This document shows, one piece after another, positions 1 through 7,604 of a stretch of DNA of 33,776 bases (within the stretch, counting starts at the first letter, position 1; every line of letters starts with the position of its first letter). Origin of the DNA: Azoarcus taiwanensis (lineage in GTDB: Bacteria > Pseudomonadota > Gammaproteobacteria > Burkholderiales > Rhodocyclaceae); contig NZ_WTVM01000032.1 in NCBI RefSeq assembly GCF_012910885.1, forward strand, positions 1 through 33,776, in the 5' to 3' direction. The translations under genes were made by a program, and so were the position numbers. Below the pieces are notes generated by a model. It did not search any database. It was not told the origin of the DNA and saw only the letters and a list, made by a program, of their open reading frames with translations.

Positions 1-1
1 C

Positions 2-265
2 CACCAAGAATATCCACCTCCGTACGGGGAGAACCACGCAATCGGCTTCATGGTGGGCTATGTTCTCTCCGGCTCGCCTCCGGACTCCGCGGATGGCGTC
101 AACGCTTACTTGAGACGAGTTTCGCGCTCGGTAGATCGCCTCGCCCCGAGCGACATCAGTGAAGGGACTTGGCAGAGCCTACATGCGCGCTCCAAGCCGT
201 CGATGCCGATTCGCTTGCATCATGCGTTTCTTGGGTTCGCGGGCACCTCAGCGTCGCGCGCCTGA
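2..265 (+). CDS. Partial hypothetical ICE protein (3' end only)
   Basis: An open frame enters from the left edge and closes with TGA at 263-265, giving about 87 residues. The composition is protein-like, with motifs such as YVLSGSPPDSADGV and RRVSRSVDRLAPSDIS. An internal ATG at 50 could also be a start. I do not recognise the family. It reads in the same direction as the conjugation genes that follow but is separated from them by about 140 bp containing two hairpins, so it probably belongs to the preceding ICE transcription unit. It could be a chance frame in GC-rich DNA. Confidence 0.4.
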   Translation, partial: HQEYPPPYGENHAIGFMVGYVLSGSPPDSADGVNAYLRRVSRSVDRLAPSDISEGTWQSLHARSKPSMPIRLHHAFLGFAGTSASRA

Positions 266-270
266 CCTCC

Positions 271-286
271 GCCTCCTACAGGAGGC
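271..286 (+). terminator. Short hairpin just after the partial gene
   Basis: GCCTCC-TACA-GGAGGC forms a perfect 6-bp stem with a 4-nt loop, starting 5 bp after the TGA at 263-265. There is no T-run, so it is a weak terminator or mRNA-stabilising stem at best. Its right arm is also a perfect Shine-Dalgarno sequence (GGAGG), 8 nt before an ATG at 294 that opens only a five-codon frame. Confidence 0.3.
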
Positions 287-316
287 AAACGCAATGCTCA
301 CAACGGCATAGGCATG

Positions 317-342
317 AAACCGGCAGGGCCCGACTGCGGTTT
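317..342 (+). terminator. Hairpin with short T-rich tail upstream of the conjugation operon
   Basis: AAACC and GCAG (317-321, 323-326) pair with CTGC and GGTTT (334-342), with one bulged G at 322 and a 7-nt loop, followed by CTTTGT. The shape fits a weak intrinsic terminator closing the upstream unit. The tail is poor in T, so this is tentative. Confidence 0.35.
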
Positions 343-407
343 CTTTGTCGCGCCACATCGGCACTTGAAGTCGACTGCGACCTTGATCGATTTCAAGGAC
401 ACCCGAT

Positions 408-854
408 ATGCCGGCCCCCTTCTTCAGGGCTTCGCCCCAGCTGCTGATCATCAGCATTGCCCCCGGACTGTGGGCAGTTCTGTTCATGTTCAGCCAGGCT
501 GCGGTGGCGGCGGACGTGCTCGTCGTCACCGACAGCCGTCATCCGGTGCAGGCCCTGGCCGGCGTGCGTGTCATCGAGCTGGACCAGCCGGCGCACATCG
601 AGGCCGAACTCACGGCGCACCTGCCCGCTGACCCAGCCCAGGCGGAGGCCCTGGTACGGCAGCGGCTGCTCGATGGCGGCGCCGACCTGCAGCGCCGAAT
701 CGGCCAGGCCTACCAGGGCGTCGCCGATGCCTGGGGACTGGGCATCGTCAAGATCCCTGCTGTGGTGGTCGATCGGCGCTACGTGGTCTACGGCGAGCCC
801 GACGTGGCCCGCGCCGTCGCGCGCATCGACGCCTACCGGAGCAGCCAGCCATGA
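408..854 (+). CDS. ICE conjugation protein, TIGR03757 (PFL_4709) family
   Basis: The 148-aa product has an N-terminal hydrophobic segment (about residues 10-34) ending in AVAA, which looks like a signal peptide, so the mature protein should be periplasmic. The C-terminal block around WGLGIVKIPAVVVDRRYVVYG, followed by DVARA, is the hallmark I know from the TIGR03757 proteins of ICEclc/PAGI-2-type elements. These are related in context to F-type TrbC/TraW assembly proteins. The start is supported by AAGGA at 395-399, 8 nt upstream. Its stop overlaps the next start at 851 (ATGA), so the two are translationally coupled. Inferred role: assembly of the mating-pair type IV secretion channel. Confidence 0.85.
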   Translation: MPAPFFRASPQLLIISIAPGLWAVLFMFSQAAVAADVLVVTDSRHPVQALAGVRVIELDQPAHIEAELTAHLPADPAQAEALVRQRLLDGGADLQRRIGQAYQGVADAWGLGIVKIPAVVVDRRYVVYGEPDVARAVARIDAYRSSQP

Positions 855-1795
855 GCCTCCTGCTGGCATCCCGGCGCCTGCGCGCCACCGTCGCCTCGCT
901 GCTGCTGAGCGCGGCCACGTCGACGTTCGCCCTGGACACCGCCACCATCGTCTCGTCGGCGCTGTCCCCCGACTGCCTGGAGTACCGCGTCGCGGGTATT
1001 TGCTACTGGCTGTACTGCACGCCATTCGGCTGCTCGGTTCGCACCTCCGTCAAGGTGCGCCACTACGTCCCCGATGCGGTGGTGTCGAGCTACTCGAACA
1101 CCGGCGAGAACCCTTGGCTGGAAGTCAGGGCGATGAGCATGCCCAACCCGACCGCCAAGGCTGGCGGTGACGGCACGACCAATCACGACAACGAGAACAA
1201 CCTCGCCAAGTTCAAGAACGCCGATGTCATCGGCCATCCGGCCGGGATGGTGTTCAGCCAGTTCGCCAGCGCCTCCGGCTACACCTGCAAAGGCGCGGGC
1301 ACGGCCTTCATGCCGTACCTGCTGAGCACGCTCGACACGCTGGCCTGGCGCTACAACATCCCGGAAGCGCTCTACCCCGAAGCGCTCATCCCCGGTCGGC
1401 GCGAAATCGGTACGCGGACCGGCCTGAACCTCTGGGGCAACGTGTATCCCCGCGGTGGCTTCCTACACCAGACCGACGACCACAAGAGCGGCGCCGTGGT
1501 CGCGCAGCGGGCGGGCGACATCGTCACCCGCCGCAACCAAGTCCACGTTTATCAGCCGCTGCTGGCCAATGCGCGCTCCGGCTACTGGCCGGCCGGCGCG
1601 CTGATGGAGACCGACGCATCGACGGGCAAGTGGCAGGAGCTGACGCCCACGCTCTCGAACAGTTGCGTGGTCTTCCCGCACAGCCGCACCCGCGTGCAGG
1701 CCCAGCAGGGCGACTACGCCTGGGCCTTGTGGCGGCCGTACTCCTGCTGCCGGCGCCGTGGCCAGGTCTTCCTCGGCAGCGTCGATTTCATGTGA
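851..1795 (+). CDS. ICE conjugation protein, TIGR03756 (PFL_4710) family, TraU-like
   Basis: The 314-aa product has a signal peptide ending near SAATSTFA (about residue 27). The mature part is rich in cysteine (DCLEYRVAGICYWLYC, then PFGC, CKG, SCVVF and a late CC), as in TraU-like periplasmic proteins held by disulfides. The YWLYCTPFGC and late WRPYSCC patterns match the TIGR03756 family. It starts in a 4-bp ATGA overlap with the upstream gene and ends 10 bp before the next, in a tight operon. Family knowledge places TraU among the proteins needed for DNA transfer or late pilus assembly. The exact role in ICEs of this type is inferred by analogy. Confidence 0.85.
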   Translation: MSLLLASRRLRATVASLLLSAATSTFALDTATIVSSALSPDCLEYRVAGICYWLYCTPFGCSVRTSVKVRHYVPDAVVSSYSNTGENPWLEVRAMSMPNPTAKAGGDGTTNHDNENNLAKFKNADVIGHPAGMVFSQFASASGYTCKGAGTAFMPYLLSTLDTLAWRYNIPEALYPEALIPGRREIGTRTGLNLWGNVYPRGGFLHQTDDHKSGAVVAQRAGDIVTRRNQVHVYQPLLANARSGYWPAGALMETDASTGKWQELTPTLSNSCVVFPHSRTRVQAQQGDYAWALWRPYSCCRRRGQVFLGSVDFM

Positions 1796-1805
1796 GGAAC
1801 CCACG

Positions 1806-3212
1806 ATGAACGCCTCCCTCCCTGACTTCCTGCACCGCGCGAAGTCGCCCCTGCGGGCCACGCTGCTCGTGGCGGCCATCACGCTGGTCGTCGGCGTCGC
1901 CTGGGCGCAGACCCGCATCGACCCCAATGGCGTGAACGTCAGCGGCAGCGTGATCGGCGACGACGTGCTCTACAGCATCGGCGGCGGCCGGGCCGTGTCG
2001 ATGGGTGGTGCCGGCAACATGCAGAGCATCGGCGTCGGCGTCGGCTGGAACAGCAACCTGATCTGCGGCGACATGAGCATCACCACGACGCTGCAGAACC
2101 AGCTCAACGGCATCACCAACGGCTTCCAGACGATCATGAGCAACGTGATCCAGAACGCCACCAGCGCCGTGGCCTCGCTGCCGGCGCTGATCATCCAGCG
2201 CGCCGACCCGGGCCTGTACAACCTGCTCACCAACGGCATCCTGCAGGCGCGCCTGGATTTCGACCGCTCGAAGATGACCTGCCGGGCCATCGCCAATCGC
2301 ATGGCGGACATGGCCGGCGGCCAGGCCGGCTGGGACCAGCTCGCCGAGGGGATGGCGCTGCGGGATGCGGTCAGCAGCACCGATGCCGTCTCCGCCATCG
2401 AGCAGGCCGAGTCCAACAAAGGGAACAACGGCGTGCCCTGGGTCGGCGGCGGCAACGCGGGCGGCTCCGGCCAGAGTTCGATCAAGGTGGTCGGCGACGT
2501 GACGCGAGCGGGCTACAACCTGCTCAACGGGCGCAGCGCCACCGATACCTCGTCGATCGCGCGCAGCGCCTGCGGCAACCGCCTGACCTGCCAGACCTGG
2601 TCGTCGCCTGGCGCGGCCGCGGCCTTTGCGAACCGCGTGCTGGGCGAACGCGAGCAACGCACCTGCGAAAACTGCACGAAGACCCAGACCACGCCTGGCG
2701 TCGGGCTCACGCCAGTGATCCAGGAAGAGTACGAGACCAAGCTGCAGGTGTTGCAGGAACTGGTGACGGGCGCCCGGCCGACGACACTGGCCAATCTCGA
2801 CGCGGCCGGCAGCAGCTCGCTGCCGATCACCCGCGGCGTGATCGAGGCCCTGCGTGACGAGCCCGACCAGGACGTGCTGGGCCGGCGCCTCGCGTCCGAG
2901 GCTGCGCTGTCCAGCGTGCTGGAGAAGGCCCTGCTGCTGCAACGCACGTTGCTGACCGGCAAGAAGGAGCCGAACGTCGCCGCCAACGAGCTCGCCGTGC
3001 AGGCGGTAGACCAGGAGAACAGCGCGCTGGAGCAGGAGATCAACAACCTCAAGACTGAGCTGGAGCTGCGGCGCACGCTGGCCGGCAACTCGGCGATGGC
3101 GATCATCCAGCGCCACAGCACCCGCGCTGCCGGTTCGCGCGGCGTCTTCGAGGGCGACACCACGCGCGACCGTCTGCGGGAAGTCCAGAGGCCGCGGAGC
3201 GGTACGCCATGA
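1806..3212 (+). CDS. ICE conjugation protein, TIGR03755 (PFL_4711) family, TraH-like position
   Basis: The 468-aa protein starts at ATG 1806, with GAGGA at 1794-1798 as ribosome binding site. A longer frame from 1758 would overlap the upstream gene and lacks this support. It has a signal peptide (residues about 14-35, ending GVAWAQ) and then a Gly/Asn-rich region. A stretch near DFDRSKMTCRAI is typical of this family. Near the C-terminus (about residues 360-450) there is a predicted coiled coil with heptad-like Leu/Glu (ALEQEINNLKTELELRRTL). It occupies the position of TraH in F-like systems. Periplasmic assembly factor is the inferred role. Its stop overlaps the next gene by 4 bp. Confidence 0.85.
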   Translation: MNASLPDFLHRAKSPLRATLLVAAITLVVGVAWAQTRIDPNGVNVSGSVIGDDVLYSIGGGRAVSMGGAGNMQSIGVGVGWNSNLICGDMSITTTLQNQLNGITNGFQTIMSNVIQNATSAVASLPALIIQRADPGLYNLLTNGILQARLDFDRSKMTCRAIANRMADMAGGQAGWDQLAEGMALRDAVSSTDAVSAIEQAESNKGNNGVPWVGGGNAGGSGQSSIKVVGDVTRAGYNLLNGRSATDTSSIARSACGNRLTCQTWSSPGAAAAFANRVLGEREQRTCENCTKTQTTPGVGLTPVIQEEYETKLQVLQELVTGARPTTLANLDAAGSSSLPITRGVIEALRDEPDQDVLGRRLASEAALSSVLEKALLLQRTLLTGKKEPNVAANELAVQAVDQENSALEQEINNLKTELELRRTLAGNSAMAIIQRHSTRAAGSRGVFEGDTTRDRLREVQRPRSGTP

Positions 3213-3562
3213 GCCGGCTGGCCTGGCTGCGGCTGCCATGGCTGTTCAACCGCCGCGTCGGTGTGGCGCTGCTGTGGACCTTGCTCGTGGTCGCCGCCGC
3301 GGTGGCGGTGAACATCGCCGGCATCCACGTGGTCGGCGGCGTCGAGGGCTGGCAGCACTGGCTGCAGGCGCACGCCGGCCACTTCTTCGTGTGGCGGCTG
3401 TGCCTCTACGGAGCGACGGCTTACGGCTGGTGGTGGATGCGTCGGCGCCTGTTGCGGCGGGAGCCGTCCCGCGAGACGCATCAGCGCCTGCTGCGCACGG
3501 AGATCGCGGCCGTGATCTCCGTGGTCGCGCTGGAAGCCAGCCAACTGCTGCGGCACGGCTGA
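3209..3562 (+). CDS. Small inner-membrane protein of the ICE transfer operon
   Basis: The 117-aa product has a hydrophobic helix at about residues 18-41 and a second Trp/Tyr-rich one at about 60-77, followed by a basic segment (MRRRLLRRE) and a further moderately hydrophobic stretch near residues 95-110. It begins in the ATGA overlap with the TIGR03755 gene and ends 15 bp before the TraG-like gene. A gene of this size is regularly found here in ICEclc-type transfer operons. The basic segment suggests a cytoplasmic loop. No enzymatic motif is visible; the function is unknown. Confidence 0.75.
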   Translation: MSRLAWLRLPWLFNRRVGVALLWTLLVVAAAVAVNIAGIHVVGGVEGWQHWLQAHAGHFFVWRLCLYGATAYGWWWMRRRLLRREPSRETHQRLLRTEIAAVISVVALEASQLLRHG

Positions 3563-3577
3563 GACCGGGAGGCAGGC

Positions 3578-5110
3578 ATGACGCTCTACACCACGGACTA
3601 CCTGGAGTATTACCTGACCCTGGTAGCTTGGGTGGTCAACAACGGCATCTGGAGCATTCTCGTGGCCAGCGGCGTGTTCGCGCTGCCGTTCGTGGCCATC
3701 GTGATCCAGGAGTGGCTCAAGGCCCGCAGCGAAGGTGCGGACGAAGGCAACAAGGGCGTGCTGTCGTCGATGCGCATCGAGAACCGGGTGTGGGTGGCGA
3801 TCGTGGTCATCATGTTCGCGGGCATCCCGTTCATCCCGGTGGATCTCGCCACGATCAGGTTCGACACCACGCGCTCCGCGCAATGCCAGGTCAACGTCCC
3901 GCTGCCCAACGACACGGGCTGGTCCAACGTCTACACGGCGCTCAACAACCAGAGCGCGCTGGTGCCGGTGTGGTGGTTCTTCATGCACGCCATCTCGAAG
4001 GCGGTCACCGGCGCCGCCGTGGCGGCGATTCCCTGTGGCACGGACCTGCGTCAGATTCGCATGGATGTGGATGCCACGCGCATCGACGATCCGGTGCTGG
4101 CACAGGAGGTCGCCGACTTCACGCACGACTGCTACGGGCCGTCGCGCGCCAAGCTGTTCATGAACCGGCCGACGCTTTCCGACGAGCAGATGAACGACGT
4201 CACCTGGATCGGGTCGAGCTACTTCCTCGACACGCCCGGCTTCTATGACACCTATCGCGCCAAGACCCCACGCACGGGCTGGCCCTACGACGCGACCCGC
4301 GATGCAGGGCTGGCACAGGTGGACAGCGGCGGCGGCTATCCGTCCTGCCGGCAGTGGTGGGCCGATGGCGGCCAGGGACTGCGCAGCCGGCTGCTGGCAC
4401 AGGTCGACCCGGACCTGCTGACCCGCATCGGGCGCTGGGCGGGCTTCCTGTCGCAGAGCGAGGTCAATGACTCGGTGATCCGCGCCGTCGTCTCACCGCG
4501 GCAGCAGAAGATGAACCAGGGCGCCGTCTACACCGACTACGGCGGCCAGATCGACAAGACGCTGCCGAACATCGTCACGCGCGGCGCGAGCGACCTGGGG
4601 CTGACCGTCGGCTCGCTGGGCTTCTTTCCGGCGATGGACGTGGTGCGCCAGGCGCTGCCGATGGTGCTGACGATGCTCAAGATGGCGCTCGTCATCTGCA
4701 TCCCGCTGGTGCTGCTGATCGGCACCTACGACCTGAAGACGGTGGTGACGGTGAGCTGCGTCCAGTTCGCGCTGTTCTTCGTGGACTTCTGGTTCCAGCT
4801 CGCGCGCTGGATCGACAGCACGATCCTGGACGCGCTCTACGGCTGGGGGTTTGGCGCGGACAGGCCGCACACGAACTTCGATCCGCTGATCGGCCTGAAC
4901 AATGCGTTCGGTGACATGCTGCTGAACTTCGTCATGGCAACGATGTTCATCGTGTTGCCGACGTTCTGGGTCATGGCACTCGGATGGGCAGGCGTTCGCG
5001 CCGGAAACTTCCTGGGCGGTCTCATCACTGGCACGTCCGATGCAAAGTCGGCTGGGGGTAGTGGCTCTCGCCTTGCGATGACGGCTGTATCGAAAGGTGC
5101 TGCGAAGTAA
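3578..5110 (+). CDS. TraG N-terminal-domain conjugation protein
   Basis: The 510-aa membrane protein has a helix at about residues 20-46, another near 72-90, a large central soluble region with conserved Cys and Trp, and a C-terminal cluster of membrane segments at about 370-400, 405-420 and 450-475. This layout and the N-terminal YLEYYLTLVAWVVNNGIW block fit the TraG_N (PF07916) proteins of F-type and ICE systems, which act in mating-pair stabilisation and channel assembly. It lacks the long C-terminal half of F TraG, as is usual for ICE versions. GGGAGG at about 3565-3570 is the ribosome binding site. It ends the rightward transfer operon and faces a convergent DUF3742-like gene 28 bp away. 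Confidence 0.85.
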   Translation: MTLYTTDYLEYYLTLVAWVVNNGIWSILVASGVFALPFVAIVIQEWLKARSEGADEGNKGVLSSMRIENRVWVAIVVIMFAGIPFIPVDLATIRFDTTRSAQCQVNVPLPNDTGWSNVYTALNNQSALVPVWWFFMHAISKAVTGAAVAAIPCGTDLRQIRMDVDATRIDDPVLAQEVADFTHDCYGPSRAKLFMNRPTLSDEQMNDVTWIGSSYFLDTPGFYDTYRAKTPRTGWPYDATRDAGLAQVDSGGGYPSCRQWWADGGQGLRSRLLAQVDPDLLTRIGRWAGFLSQSEVNDSVIRAVVSPRQQKMNQGAVYTDYGGQIDKTLPNIVTRGASDLGLTVGSLGFFPAMDVVRQALPMVLTMLKMALVICIPLVLLIGTYDLKTVVTVSCVQFALFFVDFWFQLARWIDSTILDALYGWGFGADRPHTNFDPLIGLNNAFGDMLLNFVMATMFIVLPTFWVMALGWAGVRAGNFLGGLITGTSDAKSAGGSGSRLAMTAVSKGAAK

Positions 5111-5138
5111 GGAGCACTCTCTCGCGTTGATGCGGCAG

Positions 5139-5501
5139 CTACGGCTCGTCGGGATCGCCCATGTCGATCCGCCAGTCATCTTTGTCGTACAGGCCGACGC
5201 CCGAGTGTCCGTCTCTAAGTTCCGGCTGCTTCTCGTCGTCCTCGTCGGCGTTCCGCGCGAGCCATGCGGCGACCACTGCAAAGGCCAGCAGCAGGACGAG
5301 CCAGGATACGGTGTAGAGCAGCATGCCAAGTACGGCCAGCTTGACGATCCAGAGCACCGCCGTCGCCGCGCCCGCGGGCACCCCGCGCGTCACCAGCCAG
5401 CCGGCGACACGCTGCTCGCGGCGCAGGTATCCACGCCAGGCACGGCCAGCCCCCCGGCCCAGCCGGTGGCTCCAGCGCCCGTTGTGCGTGTTGGTGGTCA
5501 T
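5139..5501 (-). CDS. DUF3742-like ICE membrane protein
   Basis: The 120-aa product begins at ATG 5501 (MTTNTHNG). GAGG sits 9 nt upstream of this start, whereas the in-frame ATG at 5507 would leave only 3 nt. It has a basic N-terminus (GRGAGRAWRGYLRREQ), two close hydrophobic helices (about residues 46-85) and an acidic tail (NADEDDEKQPELRDGHSGVGLYDKDDWRIDMG). This matches my memory of DUF3742 proteins that sit convergent to the TraG-like gene in ICEclc/PAGI-type elements. The function is unknown; it is probably an inner-membrane accessory protein. Confidence 0.75.
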   Translation of the reverse strand: MTTNTHNGRWSHRLGRGAGRAWRGYLRREQRVAGWLVTRGVPAGAATAVLWIVKLAVLGMLLYTVSWLVLLLAFAVVAAWLARNADEDDEKQPELRDGHSGVGLYDKDDWRIDMGDPDEP

Positions 5502-5716
5502 GCTCATGTGCCTCGGCTTCAGTGGTGCCTCACCTCGCGGAGTGGCCGGTCGTGGCTTGCCCTCCAGCATAGACCGCGATCAGGAGGGCGGGTTGCGGCT
5601 GGCAGAGCCGGGTCGGCCTGGGTCGCAGGGCGATTAGATTCTGCACTATAAATCAAACCTTATGCTACTTTCTCTGCACGTTCTTGCAATGGCTCTAGGG
5701 GCTGATTGGATTCCGT

Positions 5717-5730
5717 GTTATTTTTATAAC
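5717..5730 (+). promoter_or_regulatory. Inverted repeat abutting the AbiEi-type start codon (candidate operator)
   Basis: GTTAT-TTTT-ATAAC ends exactly at the base before the ATG at 5731. It lies in a clearly AT-rich island (about 5632-5735) within GC-rich DNA. No Shine-Dalgarno sequence precedes the start. AbiEi antitoxins are known to autorepress by binding inverted repeats in their own promoters, so this is a plausible operator. A TTGCAA at 5684-5689 could be a -35 element, but its -10 is poor. Confidence 0.35.
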
Positions 5731-6489
5731 ATGGATGGAAATTCTCGGCACCAGGTAATCAAGCGGCTGCAGGCGGGACTCCCCCGCGGGGCGCCGTTCG
5801 ACCTTGCCACCCTGAGCCAGTTCGGGGTGTCGCCCCAGCTCGCCGCCCACTATGCCGACGGCGGGTGGCTCGTGCGTCTGGCCCATGGCGTCTATGCCTT
5901 CCCGAACGATGAGTTCGGGGTCTACGGCGCGCTGAAGTTCCTGCAACAACGCGTGCCCGGCCTGCACGTCGGCGGCAAGAGCGCCCTGGCCCTGCAGGGG
6001 GTGCGGCACAACCTGGGTAGCCGGGAGACGCTGGTGCTGTGGGGCGACGGTCGCTTCGCGTTGCCGGCTTGGTTCACTTCGCGCTTTCCGGCCCGCTATG
6101 TCCACGCCCGCCTGTTCGACTGGCCGGATACGGCGCTGGCCAGCAAGACCCTGGCCACGCCGCCTGGCCTGCCCGAGGATCTGCGGGTGGCAGCCCCCGA
6201 GCGTGCCGTTCTGGAGCTGCTGTACGAAGCCGGCGTCAAGCAGAGCCTCGAAGAGGCCCGCAACCTCTTCGATGGACTGCGTTCCCCCCGCAAGGACGTG
6301 CTCGGGCAACTGCTGTCCTGCTGCGCCAGCGTGAAGGCCGTGCGCCTGTTCCTCACCTGGGCGCGCGAGACCAGCCTCGTGGATGTCGATGCCCTGCTGG
6401 AGCAGTACCCGGTTCGCACCGGCAGCAACACGCGCTGGATGAGCCGGCTCGATGACGGCACCTTGCTGAGCCTGAGACCTCATGGATAA
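5731..6489 (+). CDS. abiEi: AbiEi-type antitoxin / transcriptional regulator
   Basis: The 252-aa protein has an N-terminal winged-helix-like region (MDGNSRHQVIKRL, then FDLATLSQFGVSPQLAAHYADGGWLVRLAHGVYAF), followed by the AbiEi core with HVGGKSALALQG and the late PERAVLELLYE block. This fits type IV antitoxins of the AbiE system with AbiEi_3_N and AbiEi_3-like domains. ATG 5731 is chosen because the family starts near this point; the frame extends upstream to 5662 but that part encodes an unlikely N-terminus. It overlaps the toxin gene by 8 bp. Known role: it neutralises AbiEii indirectly and represses its own operon. Here it probably stabilises the ICE and may give phage protection. Confidence 0.85.
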   Translation: MDGNSRHQVIKRLQAGLPRGAPFDLATLSQFGVSPQLAAHYADGGWLVRLAHGVYAFPNDEFGVYGALKFLQQRVPGLHVGGKSALALQGVRHNLGSRETLVLWGDGRFALPAWFTSRFPARYVHARLFDWPDTALASKTLATPPGLPEDLRVAAPERAVLELLYEAGVKQSLEEARNLFDGLRSPRKDVLGQLLSCCASVKAVRLFLTWARETSLVDVDALLEQYPVRTGSNTRWMSRLDDGTLLSLRPHG

Positions 6490-7402
6490 GACCTACGCGG
6501 ACACCGTTCGCCTGCTGCTGGCCGTCGCGCCCGACGTGTTCGCCAACGACATCTTCGCCATGAAGGGCGGCACGGCCATCAACCTCTTCGTGCGGGACAT
6601 GCCGCGCCTGTCGGTGGACATCGACGTGGTGTACCTCCCGTGGCAGACGCCGCGCGACGAAGCGCTGCAAGCCATCAACCAGGAGCTGGCCGCCATCGCC
6701 GCGCGCGTTGCGCCACTGGGCGTGCAGACACGCCTGGTTCGCGCCAAGGACCTGGGAGACACCAAGCTGATCGTCGAGAACGACGCCAGCCAGGTGAAGA
6801 TCGAGGTCAACGTCGTGTTCCGCGGCAGCGTGCTGCCCGTCGAGCGGCGGCCGCTGAGCGCCAAGACCAGCGATCTGTTCGGCGTCGAGTTCGAGCTGCC
6901 GGTTCTGGCACCGGACGAGCTGTACGCCAGCAAGCTGGTGGCCGCGCTGGATCGGCAGCACCCCCGCGACCTGTTCGACGTGTGGCAGCTCTACGAATCG
7001 GGCGACATCAGCGACGGCATGGTCGAGTGCTTCGTGATCTATCTGGCGGGCCACAACCGGCCGCCCCACGAAGTGTTGTTCGGCAACGACAAGGACATCG
7101 CCGGCGAGTACGAGCGGGCCTTTGTCGGCATGACGGAAGTGGACTGCTCCCTGGAGATGCTGCTCGATGCTCGCGCCAGGCTGCGGCGCGAACTGCCACA
7201 GCGACTGAGCACCGCTCACAAGCAGTTTCTGAGCGGGCTGGCGCGCGCAGAACCGGACTGGTCGCTGGTGCAATGCCAACACGCCGCTCAACTGCCGGCA
7301 CTGCGCTGGAAGCTGAGCAATCTCGAAACCTTCCGCAAGCGCCGTCCCGACGACTTCGCAGCGCAATCCGCCGCCCTCGACACCGGCTTGGGCCAGAGCT
7401 GA
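6482..7402 (+). CDS. abiEii: AbiEii-type nucleotidyltransferase toxin
   Basis: The 306-aa product shows the minimal nucleotidyltransferase signature: KGGTAINLF at residues 28-36, then RLSVDIDV with S44, D46 and D48. Downstream are KIEVN near residue 120 and the LYASKLVAALDRQHPRDLFD block with the family's conserved Lys and Asp. AbiEii toxins are DUF1814 nucleotidyltransferases that inhibit growth; related MenT toxins modify tRNA 3' ends. Translation is coupled to the antitoxin by an 8-bp overlap. The gene is full length and the catalytic residues are present, so it is probably active. It lies just before the relaxase gene, inside the conserved ICE core. Confidence 0.88.
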   Translation: MDKTYADTVRLLLAVAPDVFANDIFAMKGGTAINLFVRDMPRLSVDIDVVYLPWQTPRDEALQAINQELAAIAARVAPLGVQTRLVRAKDLGDTKLIVENDASQVKIEVNVVFRGSVLPVERRPLSAKTSDLFGVEFELPVLAPDELYASKLVAALDRQHPRDLFDVWQLYESGDISDGMVECFVIYLAGHNRPPHEVLFGNDKDIAGEYERAFVGMTEVDCSLEMLLDARARLRRELPQRLSTAHKQFLSGLARAEPDWSLVQCQHAAQLPALRWKLSNLETFRKRRPDDFAAQSAALDTGLGQS

Positions 7403-7604
7403 CGAACATCCTGCTGCGCCCCACTTGCCGGGATTGCCCCATGCCGCATTCATCGTGGCACCCGCGAAGCAGCGGCCCTATACCCAAAGGCTTCCGACAA
7501 AGGCCAAAGGGCTGGGAAGGGGCAAAGGAAGGGCGCCAAGGGGAAAGGCCCTATCCTGAAAAGGCCAAAAGGCGCCCCGAGCAGCCCGTCATCCGGGGTT
7601 CGCC
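7403..7604 (+). other. Repeat-rich intergenic region before the relaxase gene (candidate oriT)
   Basis: This 202-bp gap is strikingly purine-rich on the plus strand between 7474 and 7576. AAAGGC-type units recur at about 7486, 7499, 7544, 7560 and 7568. The octamer GGCCCTAT occurs at 7474-7481 and 7547-7554. The palindrome GGCGCC occurs at 7532-7537 and 7571-7576. Origins of transfer often lie next to the relaxase gene, and ICEclc is known to have an oriT near its traI, so this is the best candidate here. No nic site can be assigned from sequence alone. It may also hold the traI promoter. Confidence 0.4.

Noticed and set aside
1788..3239. Long minus-strand frame (483 aa) opposite the TIGR03755 gene
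   Set aside because: It is a GC-rich shadow: Arg/His/Gly-rich with no family motif, and the plus strand has a signal peptide, a ribosome binding site and operon overlaps.
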